Origin: Clostridia bacterium
Lineage (GTDB): Bacteria; Bacillota; Clostridia; Christensenellales; SZUA-584
Length of the DNA: 56,793 nucleotides
Assembly (NCBI GenBank): GCA_003249555.1
Contig: QKIQ01000109.1
Coordinates: forward strand, 1 to 56,793
Reading direction: 5' to 3'
The notes below the pieces were generated by a model. It had not been told where the DNA came from. It ran no database searches and saw only the letters and a list, made by a program, of their open reading frames with translations. Positions within the stretch are counted from its first letter, which is position 1. Every line of letters starts with the position of its first letter. The translations under genes were made by a program, and so were the position numbers. Below are positions 1 to 8,334 of the stretch, in pieces.

Positions 1-73
1 GGCTCCTTGCCGGGCAGACGCCCTTTGGGCTGTCCTGCCGTGTCTGCAAAAGCCACGGCGACAGAGGCTCCAT
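1..73 (-). other. Open frame running off the left edge
   Basis: An ATG at 71-73 on the minus strand opens a frame of 24 codons that is still open at the window edge. There is no clear ribosome binding site and the stretch is GC-richer than the AT-rich regulator gene next to it, so it may belong to a different transferred segment. No function can be given, and it may be non-coding. Confidence 0.15.
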
Positions 74-111
74 GTCAACCTGTTAGTTCAAAATTTTCGA
101 CACTTTACTGC

Positions 112-648
112 TTAGTTCCTTGTCCGAAATTCTAGCACCGACCCCGACTTGTAATCACCAATATGGCGTACATAAATAGCAGACATCTCATTCCGCGATT
201 CTATTTGGATTTGTCCAAGGTTTGAATATGATTTTTGAACCCATTTTTTCTTTTTTTCAAGTTCATTATATTCAGAAATAAAAATATTTTCTTTGCATTT
301 TGTGCTATGTTTTTTTCGATATGCATATGGACTAATTCCATAATTATTTTTAAACGCTCTTGAAAATATTGCAGAATCTGTATATCCCAATTCCAATGCA
401 ATATCTGTTAAGGATCTGTCTGTTCGATAAGCTAAAAGAAAGAGGGAATGCTCTATACGAATACGATTAACGTATTGGCATACAGATTCATTCAAAATAC
501 TCTTAAATATTCTATTAAAATGATATTTTGAGAAACCTGCAACTTCTGCAAGCTTTTCAACTGATACATTTTGAAAATAGTTTACTTCGATATAGTCTTG
601 TACTTTACATATCCTTGACATATATTCATTTTTACAATTATCTGACAT
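112..648 (-). pseudogene. AraC-family regulator, C-terminally truncated
   Basis: The first ~105 residues form a complete AraC/XylS DNA-binding domain. The first helix-turn-helix lies around VEKLAEVAGFSKYHFNRIFK and the second around LTDIALELGYTDSAIFSRAF, ending in the usual GISPYAYRK. The tail has the opening of a GyrI-like effector-binding domain (MSAIYVRHIGDYKS) and then stops after a few unrelated residues, so about 120 residues are missing compared with AraC-GyrI family members of ~290 aa. The ATG at 648 is chosen because GGGAG lies 8 bases upstream. The gene sits left of the outermost att-like site, so it is either the original neighbour of guaA or part of a further island. It may still make a DNA-binding stub. 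Confidence 0.75.
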
Positions 649-743
649 CCATCGTTCTCCCTATTGCACATTCAAAACATTGCAATCATTAATAATATCC
701 TATGATGATTCTAAATTCTGCTGACATTTTGCTGACGCGAAAA

Positions 744-774
744 CTGGGAAGCCGCTTATTTAGCGGCTTCCCAG
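744..774 (-). terminator. Intrinsic terminator hairpin beside the left att-like site
   Basis: A perfect 13-bp stem (CTGGGAAGCCGCT and its complement) with a 5-base loop. On the minus strand it is followed by TTTTCG, so it would end transcripts running leftward. It lies 10 bases beyond the att-like site at 785-797, in the same relation as the terminator at 48772-48810 has to the guaA end. It may therefore be the original guaA terminator displaced by island insertion, or the right end of a further island. Confidence 0.7.
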
Positions 775-784
775 CGTTTCTAGG

Positions 785-797
785 TCACTCAAACTCG
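785..797 (-). other. att-like site, distal end of island B
   Basis: The minus strand reads CGAGTTTGAGTGA, 11 of 13 bases identical to the guaA 3' end at 48818-48830 and also ending in a TGA stop. It is followed to its right by the same ~150-bp arm that follows the better-conserved copy at 32437-32449. I read it as the far attachment site (attR) of the tandem islands. The two mismatches fit either an older insertion or divergence of the original guaA end. Confidence 0.65.
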
Positions 798-955
798 CAA
801 ATTCAAAGTTTAATCTAAACAATTCTGTTTATATTTCGTGATAGGTTTTTACTCAATTTGATACCAGTTCTCCACCCTCTACAACGTTCGCTGATCTTCT
901 GTTATCAAAATGCTATCAAGACTGTGTTATCAACACTAAACTTGATAGCTTAAAA
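798..955. repeat. Island end arm, copy 1 (island B)
   Basis: About 150 bases closely match 32450-32605, by eye near 90 percent identity. It starts directly at the att-like core and contains several TATCAA-type motifs (for example TGATACCAGTT, GTTATCAAAATGCTATCAA, TGTTATCAAC). Similar motifs occur near the opposite island end (48740-48760). I interpret these as arm-type integrase binding sites of the attachment region. The stretch from here to 1069 holds no gene. Confidence 0.75.
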
Positions 956-1069
956 AAATTATACCATATTTTTTAGATTCTCAAAAGTCCATATGCAATT
1001 TAACATCAACCTTCCTCCGTTGCTTTTGAAAACCCAATATTTTTATCTCTCACTCGACTTCTTCAACAA

Positions 1070-1282
1070 TTAATGCAGTTCTATTTCATCATCACTGATA
1101 TGATAAATAGTAAGTGGCCGTTTTTCTTCATCTATGATTTGTCCAAGTCCTGAAAATATATCCGTCTCATCGATCATTTCACCTTTTTTATCACCGCTAC
1201 AGCCAGTAAGAGCCCCAAGTATCAATGAAAACATCATTGCTGTAATAACAATAATTGGGGACGTCAACTTTTTTGTAGACAA
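1070..1282 (-). pseudogene. Small lipoprotein whose 5' end is replaced by IS3
   Basis: A 70-codon frame encodes a short hydrophobic signal with lipobox LTGC, followed by a polar tail, so the mature part would be a ~45-residue lipid-anchored peptide. The only start available is a TTG at 1280-1282, which lies inside the terminal repeat of the neighbouring IS3-type element. The original start and ribosome binding site were probably cut off by the insertion; an AAGGGAG motif survives on the far side of the IS near 2528-2534. Expression is doubtful. No family is recognised. Confidence 0.55.
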
Positions 1283-2136
1283 TTTGCTAAGCTACCCTGT
1301 CTGCCCCTCTCTGATTTCTCTGCATTCAATGATTTAAGATATTCTTTCGGTGACATATACCCGAGTCTCTTCTGAATTCTCTTCACATTGTAGAAGCAAT
1401 ATATATACTCAAATACCGCCACCCGCACAGCTCCTTTCGTCTCGTAGTGCGTCCAGTGGATTAGCTCTTTCTTCATGATTGCAAAGAAGCTCTCTGACCA
1501 TGCGTTGTCGCCCGGCATCCCAACTCGTGAGAAGCTCTGGCGCAGTCCGTACTGCTGCAGCAATCCCATCACCGCTTTTGATGTATACTGGCTGCCTCTG
1601 TCGCTGTGAAAGATGCATCCGTCAGCCAACTCGTGCCTTGCAAGTACCGCCAATATCGCGTTCATCACAAGTTCCTTCGTCATCCTATCCGCCATATGGT
1701 CTCCGAGCACTTCGCCGGTTACGATATCCCTGACTACACAATGATACATAAATCCCTCGTCCGTTCTTAAGTATGTGATATCGCTTGTAAGCCCCATCCG
1801 GGGCGCAATTGGGAACTCTTGATTCCTAAGGATATTCGGATATCCTTCGCCTCTGGCTTTCTTGCTGTTCGTCAGGCTCTTAGCTCTATGCCGGTTGTGG
1901 CATGAGTTCAAATGCATCTCAGCCATGTATTCAGCGCATCTCTTTCGCCCGATGCTTTCGCCTTTTTTGCGTAGCTCTGCTGTAATCCTGTCAGGCCCAT
2001 ACGTACCGCGACTCTCGTCAAACTCTTCTTTGATTCGTTTTTTCAGATAGGCTGTCCGACCCTCAAGAGCTTCCCGATTCCTTAGCCAGGCATAATATCC
2101 TGTTCGCTCTATTTGAAGAATTTCGGCCCACTTCAC
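1264..2136 (-). CDS. IS3 transposase OrfB (DDE integrase domain)
   Basis: A 290-codon frame with an rve-type integrase core. The catalytic acidic residues are seen in TSDITYL, FHSDRGSQY and WSESFFAIMKKE, with spacing normal for IS3. The N-terminal part (ERTGYYAWLRN to TYGPDRITAELRKKG) is the usual HTH_21-type region. The frame is open upstream of its first ATG, past the slippery site at 2207-2214, so the active protein is most likely the OrfAB fusion made by -1 frameshifting. The stop at 1264 lies slightly beyond the inferred left terminal repeat, so the last codons come from flanking DNA or the repeat is internal by a few bases. Confidence 0.88.
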   Translation of the reverse strand: MKWAEILQIERTGYYAWLRNREALEGRTAYLKKRIKEEFDESRGTYGPDRITAELRKKGESIGRKRCAEYMAEMHLNSCHNRHRAKSLTNSKKARGEGYPNILRNQEFPIAPRMGLTSDITYLRTDEGFMYHCVVRDIVTGEVLGDHMADRMTKELVMNAILAVLARHELADGCIFHSDRGSQYTSKAVMGLLQQYGLRQSFSRVGMPGDNAWSESFFAIMKKELIHWTHYETKGAVRVAVFEYIYCFYNVKRIQKRLGYMSPKEYLKSLNAEKSERGRQGSLANCLQKS

Positions 2137-2174
2137 TACAGGGTACTCGGGATGCCCCTGTATAAATTCATATC

Positions 2175-2456
2175 TTACTTTTGGTGACTCGCGAAGTAGT
2201 CCGCTGCTTTTTTTAGCATGTCACGCTCCATTCTGGCTTCTGCAAGCTGCCTTCGCAGCTCTCTATTTTCTTCTTCAAGCGTGGCGAATTTCGTTTTGTC
2301 ACCATCAACGGTATATTTTCGCCGCCAGTTGTACAGTAGATTTTCGTGAATTCCCAAATCGTCTGCTATCTCTTTTACCGATTTTGGGCTTGCATACGAT
2401 AGCTTGACCGCATTCTTCTTGAAGTCATCGTCGTATTTCTTTCTGTATTCTCCCAT
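2175..2456 (-). CDS. IS3 transposase OrfA (HTH, leucine zipper)
   Basis: A 93-residue protein with an HTH_8-type domain (KYDDDFKKNAVKLSY, then VKEIADDLGIHENLLYNWRR) followed by a short heptad segment (LEEENRELRRQLAEARMER). This matches IS3-family OrfA, which binds the terminal repeats and supplies the N-terminus of the fused transposase. The internal ATG at 2456 is preferred over the one at 2498 because the family usually starts at the MGEYRKKYD-like residues. The gene ends just past the slippery sequence that links it to orfB. Confidence 0.85.
   Translation of the reverse strand: MGEYRKKYDDDFKKNAVKLSYASPKSVKEIADDLGIHENLLYNWRRKYTVDGDKTKFATLEEENRELRRQLAEARMERDMLKKAADYFASHQK
2207..2214 (-). 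promoter_or_regulatory. -1 ribosomal frameshift site of the IS3 element
   Basis: On the minus strand the sequence is AAAAAAAG in the context CTA AAA AAA GCA, containing the A AAA AAG heptamer used by many IS3 elements. Slipping back one base joins orfA to the orfB frame without an intervening stop. The site is about 30 bases before the orfA stop. Confidence 0.8.
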
Positions 2457-2706
2457 TTTTCCGCCTCCGATTTCTGAGCGTTCTTTCGCTCTTTCCATCT
2501 TAGCAGATTGTCTAAAATTCTAACATGCTCCCTTGATATAATTCGTTTCACTTTGTTCTCCCCCACAAATACTAATCCTTTGGTGCCGTATCCCTAATCA
2601 TAAGTACAAATCTCAGTCACCTCTCCTGTACTCATTACCCTAGCAACAAACAGTCCATTAAACACTCACAGTCTATTAAATAAACCGACCATGGAATATT
2701 CATTAA

Positions 2707-4428
2707 TCAATGCTGTATCTTGAGCGTGGTTTCACCTGATGCAGCCTTTTTGCTCCCCACAATTAAAAACCCAACCTTATATGTGCCCTTCTTCATACGC
2801 CGATTGCAGAGAATTTGCACGCCAAAATAATACATATTCTTATGATCCGGTATGGGTCTCAATTCATAATCATCAACCTGATGTTTCCGATCAAAGGGCT
2901 CCGGGCCCTCATACAGCCAGAAGGAAGTCTGCAGCGTCAATGCACCGGGAGGCGGCGCAGGCAGATAAACGCGTGCAAACACTCTTACTTGCGTGTCCCC
3001 CTTATAAGAGAACAAGGTGGTTTTTTCATGCATGGCTGAATAGCCGCGCAGTTCCATATCGACCGGTATTAGTTTGTTATTCTCGTCTCTTATATAATGT
3101 GCAGATGGTGCGGACGGCTTTTGATCTTGGCACTCAGTTTTTTCATGCGGCATTGGAGTCTCATATGCACGAGTTGCCTGACTATTGGAGCTGATTTCAG
3201 TATTTGCAAGTGGCGCATACGTGTTTTGCTTGGTGATCGGATGGGCATCCAGATAATCTGCCAAGGCAGTCCCAACAGGCACATAAAGTGCCTTAAATTC
3301 CGGCTTCACTTCGTATACGGTATCGGCATAGCAGCTTAGGCAGGGCATATTTCGAACACCGTCCCGCTCCGTGCCCGTATCCATGCTGTTAAAAGCCGTC
3401 ATAAAGTCCTCAAAGGGGCCTAGGAGTCTGGCATCTCGCTCAAGATTGCAATCGAAACCGAAAAGATGAAAAAAACGAACCTTAAGCATTGCCCCATTGG
3501 GAAACCTCAGCGGATAAACGTGGGTATCCTGCAGCAAATAGTAACCTGCTTTTGCTATCTTTCCCCGACAGCGTGCACCCGCAATCAGCGCCTCTCGTAA
3601 AATCTTGGCTTCCACATATTTTTCTTCAAAACATTCTGGACATAAGATAATAGGAGGCTTACCTGATTTGCTGCCATGGGCTTTCACGAAAGCCATGACA
3701 GCAGCATCACTTGTTAACGGTATGCGCTCCACATTTTTTCTTAACGAACAATTGGGGTTGGCGGGGTCATGACTAAAATAGCCGCCATCAGAAACACTGC
3801 CTTTCCACACCTCAAAGGTACGTTCTTTTTCGATCTCCAGAAACACTTTCTTTTGGGCTTTCCGAGCCATAGGACGCCCGTGTTCCACCGTGTATCTGAT
3901 TGCACGGCCAATGGGCAGCAAATGCGGGTCGGTGCTATCCTGATAAGCTCCCCAATCGCAGAACGGACACGGCAGCATATGGCGTCCTTCGCTGAGGCGC
4001 TTTTGCGTGTATTCAAAAAACTGTTGCTGGTTTTTAAAGGGACCAAGCCAGTTGGGATCGTCTGTATGGCGGCAAGAGTCGCCTGTGTGAATAAGATAGA
4101 CGCTGTCAAAAGCGTCAAATTCGGGAATGTAGATATCCACCGGCACTTGATTGACGTAGAAACATATGCCCTGGCTATGGTGCTGCGCCGCCGCCATCTC
4201 CCGAAAGAGAGCCATCTCCATATTGCGGCGGTTACGCTCTCGGTCAATCGCATGCTTGACGCGCAATTCGTTAACGTACTCAACTCCCGTCCCCGAGCTC
4301 ATTTCGACAAATTCACTGTAATCACCATTATAGCTGACGCCCGCATTCGCAAATTCACGATTAATAGAATCCTCATCCACATATCGCCTTCCGTTTTCAC
4401 CCCACGTCGTATATTCATCATAAGACAT
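2707..4428 (-). CDS. Uncharacterised 573-aa protein with CxxC pairs
   Basis: I do not recognise a family. The protein is soluble, with no signal peptide or membrane segment. It holds three CxxC pairs in similar local settings (CPFC near residue 155, CPEC near 260, CLSC near 370), each close to an aromatic-rich segment of the type ...GPFxxFxxxxxx..., which suggests three related zinc-binding or redox units. A low-complexity linker around residues 400-450 precedes a C-terminal beta-rich domain of ~120 residues. GGAGG lies 9 bases before the ATG. It is the last large gene of the leftward kinase/phosphatase operon, so a role in that pathway as substrate or scaffold is an inference only. Confidence 0.7.
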   Translation of the reverse strand: MSYDEYTTWGENGRRYVDEDSINREFANAGVSYNGDYSEFVEMSSGTGVEYVNELRVKHAIDRERNRRNMEMALFREMAAAQHHSQGICFYVNQVPVDIYIPEFDAFDSVYLIHTGDSCRHTDDPNWLGPFKNQQQFFEYTQKRLSEGRHMLPCPFCDWGAYQDSTDPHLLPIGRAIRYTVEHGRPMARKAQKKVFLEIEKERTFEVWKGSVSDGGYFSHDPANPNCSLRKNVERIPLTSDAAVMAFVKAHGSKSGKPPIILCPECFEEKYVEAKILREALIAGARCRGKIAKAGYYLLQDTHVYPLRFPNGAMLKVRFFHLFGFDCNLERDARLLGPFEDFMTAFNSMDTGTERDGVRNMPCLSCYADTVYEVKPEFKALYVPVGTALADYLDAHPITKQNTYAPLANTEISSNSQATRAYETPMPHEKTECQDQKPSAPSAHYIRDENNKLIPVDMELRGYSAMHEKTTLFSYKGDTQVRVFARVYLPAPPPGALTLQTSFWLYEGPEPFDRKHQVDDYELRPIPDHKNMYYFGVQILCNRRMKKGTYKVGFLIVGSKKAASGETTLKIQH

Positions 4429-4502
4429 ATATGATTGCCTCCATTATTGATAGATTTTATCGCTATCCCATCAAAACCGTTTGGTCTCCCTGTAGCATTC
4501 TT

Positions 4503-5267
4503 TTATTCATGCTTCTCATATAAAATGAGATTGGTCATTGCCGGATCGTCCTCGCTTTGCGCAATAAACCTGCACACCGCTCCATCAATTTCCGTTCTAA
4601 GAAAATACCCTGTATCGCTTTCTTCAACGCTCAATGTATTGCCTGTTACGTCCTTCAGCTCTGCTGCAGATATGGATTCTCTGGTGAACGCCGAAATTGT
4701 ACAGGTTTCAATCCGTACAAGCTTTGCATCATCCGTTTGGTTCTCAGCTTCATTTGCATAGGTAAACGCCAAATATGTATCCCAATATCCCGGCAGTGCA
4801 TAGTAGAAAACCACATCATCCTCGAACGATATTGGCGGAAGAGAACCTCCGCAATACGCCTCAAGATCACTTAAATGCCAGCCCAAGCAATCCAAAAGAA
4901 TTTGATTAATATGCAAGCCATCGGTATTGTCCGCATTCTGTTCGTTTGCACTCTGCTCTTTCGCATACTGCTCATCCGTGTTCTGTTCGTCCGCAATCTG
5001 CTCATACTCTTTCTGCTCATCAACATGCTGCCCGTTCGTATTCTGACCTTGCGCATCGCCTATAGCATTTTCAAATAGCGATTCAGCTTTGTGCGATGTT
5101 GCAGGTGTGGTGCTTGGTTCGAGCGTCGGTACAAGCGGCTCCTGCGATGTCATCACTTGGGGTTCGCTGTCATTCCCAAACGCCTTCGTTAATGTGTAGA
5201 TGGAAACGCATCCGCTCATAGAAAGAGCCAGCGCCGCCATCAGTATAATCGCCAATACTTTTTTCAT
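4503..5267 (-). CDS. Lipoprotein with Glu-Gln repeat linker
   Basis: A signal peptide of ~20 residues ends in lipobox MSGC, so the protein should be lipid-anchored on the outer face of the membrane. Residues ~25-110 are a polar linker with a run of five-residue EQ-containing repeats (NADEQ, NTDEQ, YAKEQ, SANEQ). The C-terminal ~140 residues look like a compact alpha/beta domain (LGWHLSDLEAYCGG... YYALPGYWDTYLAF). The family is unknown. It sits between the PP2C phosphatase gene and the 573-aa protein, all leftward, and is probably co-transcribed with them. It could be an external partner of the LRR kinase, by position only. Confidence 0.75.
   Translation of the reverse strand: MKKVLAIILMAALALSMSGCVSIYTLTKAFGNDSEPQVMTSQEPLVPTLEPSTTPATSHKAESLFENAIGDAQGQNTNGQHVDEQKEYEQIADEQNTDEQYAKEQSANEQNADNTDGLHINQILLDCLGWHLSDLEAYCGGSLPPISFEDDVVFYYALPGYWDTYLAFTYANEAENQTDDAKLVRIETCTISAFTRESISAAELKDVTGNTLSVEESDTGYFLRTEIDGAVCRFIAQSEDDPAMTNLILYEKHE
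4935..5046. repeat. Imperfect 15-bp coding repeats (Glu-Gln motif)
   Basis: About seven degenerate units of the form CTG(C/T)TC(A/G)T(C/T)CG recur every 15 bases within the lipoprotein gene and encode x-x-x-E-Q. Such arrays can change length by slippage, which would vary the spacer between the lipid anchor and the folded domain. Confidence 0.6.
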
Positions 5268-5310
5268 ACTTTTATCCGTCTTTTCCCATGTGCGCTATAT
5301 CCAACGCAAT

Positions 5311-6045
5311 TCATGTTATTTTTACGGTAATCACCGTCGTGTTGTCAGTACTGCCATGACGCATCGCCGCTTCCACTAGCGCACGCGCCGGATGCTTTGC
5401 TTCTTTCAATATGCCGGACATGTCCTCTTTATCCGCCATATCTGTCAGGCCGTCGCTGCAAAGCACAAACATATCCCTCCGGCATACCTTTAGATCAAAA
5501 TAAGTCGGCTGTATCACCAAATCGTGCATGTTCATGCCCAAATGCCTCGTCAGCTCATGGCTTCTGGCTTCCTGTCCGTTCGTTTCCCCAAGCGCTCGTT
5601 TTTGTGTATGATCCTCAGTCAAAAGTGTCAGGCTGCCGTCACGAAAAAGATAGGCCCGACTGTCTCCCAAATGCGCCACTGTCGCGTTGTCATTCTTGAG
5701 AATGAGCGAAACCAGCGTTGTGCCTGCGCGTCCCAGCTTCAATATCTCTTGATTCGCCTCAACCACGTAATGGTTCATCACTTTCTCAACATCATTAGTC
5801 ATTGCGCCTTGAACTTGCAGCAGAAGCTCCGCAGCGATATACGCGGCTTCGCCTCCATGGTTTTCTCCGCCCATGCCATCACACACCGCAAAAAGCATCG
5901 GAAACCGCCGAAACATCCGGGAACCGCTGTCATATGCGGTATCCCGATTCATCACAAGACCGTTAAAGTAAAGATTATCCTGATTGGACGGTCTGACTGC
6001 GCCTTTGTCAGTACAGTATTCAGCACGAACCGACATTTTCAGCAT
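5311..6045 (-). CDS. PP2C-type Ser/Thr phosphatase (copy 1)
   Basis: A 244-residue stand-alone PPM/PP2C domain. The metal-binding and catalytic motifs are present in order: RPSNQDN, CDGMGG, AGTTLVSL, HLGDSRAYL, CSDGLTD and a final STDNTTVITVKI. It should remove phosphate from Ser/Thr residues using two Mn/Mg ions in the cytoplasm. The ATG at 6045 is preferred to 6057 because GGGAG lies 5 bases before it. The gene follows the kinase gene by about 20 bases, the usual kinase-phosphatase pairing, so the kinase itself and the FHA proteins are its likely substrates. Confidence 0.92.
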   Translation of the reverse strand: MLKMSVRAEYCTDKGAVRPSNQDNLYFNGLVMNRDTAYDSGSRMFRRFPMLFAVCDGMGGENHGGEAAYIAAELLLQVQGAMTNDVEKVMNHYVVEANQEILKLGRAGTTLVSLILKNDNATVAHLGDSRAYLFRDGSLTLLTEDHTQKRALGETNGQEARSHELTRHLGMNMHDLVIQPTYFDLKVCRRDMFVLCSDGLTDMADKEDMSGILKEAKHPARALVEAAMRHGSTDNTTVITVKIT

Positions 6046-6067
6046 ATGTTCTCCCATTTTTTATTAA

Positions 6068-8260
6068 TCAATTGGTATACACTTCAACGCCTTCATCCCT
6101 CAGCGTACTTATGGTTGTTTCCGCACTCGAGTTGTAATCAACCCAAAGATATTCCAAAGAATCCATATCCAATAGTGGGGATACATCTGTTATAAAATTA
6201 TGATCAATGACCAACCAGTTTACAGAGTCAAGCGCCGCGAGCTCAGTTATGTCGTTTATCTTATTTCCGCTTAGGCTGAGCTCCTGAAGCGCAGGCAAAT
6301 CTTCTAAGCCCCAAAGATAAGTGATGTAATTATCGCTCAGATTGATTTCCTGAAGGCTGGCATTGCCTTTAAGTCCGCCAATATCCTCAACCTTAGAATC
6401 CTGTATATTCAAATAAGTCAGATTGCTCAGCTTTGAAAGATCAGGGATTTCCCGCACTCCTGTGTGGCCTGCATTTAACGTTTCAAGCTGTGTCATTTGG
6501 GATATAATGGAGATATCCTCTACAGCGAACAGACCGTATATATCTAGGCATTTAAGATTCACCAGCGTATTCAATGAGTTGATATTTTGCACAAAGTCAT
6601 CAGAGATATCCAGCTTTGTTAGCTGTGTCAGGCCAGCCAATGGACTAACATCAAACGAATGCATATCCGTTCGGTTACAGCTGACCAAAGCCAAGTCTTG
6701 CAGCTTCGTCAAATTGGCCAACGGCTCAAATCCGTTATGATTTTGGTCATAAATAAACAATGTTGTCAGGTTCACGCAATATTGCAGATCCTCAAAGCTC
6801 TGAATACTACCCCCACCGTAGTCGCGTCTCCAAGTCTCAAACTCATCTCTGGAAAGGGTTGCCCTGTCACCACTTAAATACAGCTCATCCAACCCCGCCA
6901 GATCACCGTAGCAAACATCAGCTTCACGTTTGCCCAAAACGCCGCACAGCAATTGCCCCATAACGGGATCCGTCCATTCCACGATAGCGTCAGGGGCAGC
7001 CGTTAAAACCTCAGATGTAACAGGCACATTCGCACTGGGCAGCGACGCAGCTTGCGAAGGCATATCCATGTTGATAGACGGCATAGAAGCACCCGGCTGA
7101 ATGAGCACAATTGCCAAAGCTATTGCAATGATCAGTAAAGACGCAACGGCTATATATATCGGCGTGTGCGTCCTCTTGGGTTGCTGTTTATCCGCTAACT
7201 GTGCAGCAGCGTGACCTGCATATGGTTTATATACTGTTTCCTGCGATTTTATTGGGTGAATGATAGGCAGTGTTTCTGTAGATAACGGTGCCACTTTGGT
7301 CACAGGTTTTTTATATTCTGCTTTTTTTGGAGGTGCAGACGAAGCGCAAAGCAGAGCGATTTTAAAATCCGCCGCACTTTGAAAACGAGCGTGCGGGTCG
7401 AAGCTGATTGCCCGTATCACAGCCGATCTCAGCGCCGAATCGCCATGCAAGGGCTGCGGTGGTATTTCGCCCTTGATTCGTCTGGCAAAGGCGTTTTCCG
7501 TATCGTCAAGCGTGATCGGTGCGGGTGCGGGTGGCAAAAACGGATAACGTCCTCCATTCAGCAATTTATACATCAGTATGCCCAGCGAATATATATCGGC
7601 GCGCGCGTCGTACTTGCTGCCGTTATAAACCTCCGGCGCAATGTATGCAGGCGTACCCCGCATACTCATGCTCATGCTGCCCGCTCCGCTTACTTCTCTG
7701 GCAATGCCAAAATCGCCGAGCTTAAAGGTGCCCCGCGAATTGAGGAATATATTAGCCTCCTTGATATCGCGATGGATAATGCCGTATACCGAACAGGCTT
7801 CCAACGCGGAGCATATTTCCACGCCAAGACGCCGTATTTCATCGGATGAAAAATTATTGTTAGCCACGTACACTTCCAGAGGCACCAGCAATTCCATGCG
7901 AATCAATATATCCCATCTGAGCGTTCCTTCCTCATGAAAAATCTGATGATCCTCATAAGATACAATGTTGGCTTCGCCCTTCAGCGCATGCATAATACTA
8001 ATCTCTTTAACGATGCGTGAGGCTGTATCGGCGAAATATGAATATAATGAGTTCTGACTCACCCCCATTTGCCGTGCGTCGTGTATATCGGCTTCGCTTC
8101 TTGGAATGGATATCAGCTTTACGGCACTCTCATACGAACCGCCATCCTTTCGCGCAACACGATACACACGGCCATAGCTACCTTCGCCAATCAGGCCTAT
8201 AACTTGCCAATTGCCCCATAAAGGCTCATATTTTTTTATCGGATCGTCTGATGAGATCAT
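6068..8260 (-). CDS. Transmembrane Ser/Thr kinase with extracellular leucine-rich repeats
   Basis: A 730-residue protein. Residues ~15-300 form a Hanks-type kinase with all key elements: glycine loop IGEGSYGRVY, the ATP lysine in AVKLIS, catalytic HRDIKEANIF, DFG and the APE motif. A proline/lysine-rich juxtamembrane stretch is followed by one membrane helix near residues 368-387. The outside part (residues ~430-730) carries about nine leucine-rich repeats of the bacterial type (LxxLxLSGNKINDITELAAL). Typical Gram-positive kinases carry PASTA repeats here instead. AGGAG lies 7 bases before the ATG at 8260. Neighbours are two PP2C and three FHA genes, so the protein most likely senses a surface protein or peptide and phosphorylates cytoplasmic FHA partners. 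Confidence 0.93.
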   Translation of the reverse strand: MISSDDPIKKYEPLWGNWQVIGLIGEGSYGRVYRVARKDGGSYESAVKLISIPRSEADIHDARQMGVSQNSLYSYFADTASRIVKEISIMHALKGEANIVSYEDHQIFHEEGTLRWDILIRMELLVPLEVYVANNNFSSDEIRRLGVEICSALEACSVYGIIHRDIKEANIFLNSRGTFKLGDFGIAREVSGAGSMSMSMRGTPAYIAPEVYNGSKYDARADIYSLGILMYKLLNGGRYPFLPPAPAPITLDDTENAFARRIKGEIPPQPLHGDSALRSAVIRAISFDPHARFQSAADFKIALLCASSAPPKKAEYKKPVTKVAPLSTETLPIIHPIKSQETVYKPYAGHAAAQLADKQQPKRTHTPIYIAVASLLIIAIALAIVLIQPGASMPSINMDMPSQAASLPSANVPVTSEVLTAAPDAIVEWTDPVMGQLLCGVLGKREADVCYGDLAGLDELYLSGDRATLSRDEFETWRRDYGGGSIQSFEDLQYCVNLTTLFIYDQNHNGFEPLANLTKLQDLALVSCNRTDMHSFDVSPLAGLTQLTKLDISDDFVQNINSLNTLVNLKCLDIYGLFAVEDISIISQMTQLETLNAGHTGVREIPDLSKLSNLTYLNIQDSKVEDIGGLKGNASLQEINLSDNYITYLWGLEDLPALQELSLSGNKINDITELAALDSVNWLVIDHNFITDVSPLLDMDSLEYLWVDYNSSAETTISTLRDEGVEVYTN

Positions 8261-8334
8261 ATTTGTTCTCCTATGCTTCAACTTTTATCCGCCCGAATGC
8301 TTTCATACACCCGGGCGGTAATCGTGATTTTTAC

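Larger units (their letters stand above)
1275..2515 (-). mobile_element. IS3-family insertion sequence (~1.24 kb)
   Basis: The two-frame transposase organisation (orfA 2175-2456, orfB 1264-2136) with an A7G slippery run at the overlap is typical of IS3/IS150-type elements. Imperfect terminal inverted repeats are visible: TAGACAAT(T/C)TGCTAAG reads inward from both ends at about 1276-1291 and 2500-2515. The exact end bases and target duplication could not be fixed because both flanks are A/T-rich. The insertion disrupts the small lipoprotein gene to its left. Confidence 0.85.

Noticed and set aside
3769-4434. A 221-codon plus-strand frame opposite the 573-aa protein gene
   Set aside because: The opposite strand has a much longer frame with a good ribosome binding site and cysteine pairs, so this frame is taken as a shadow.
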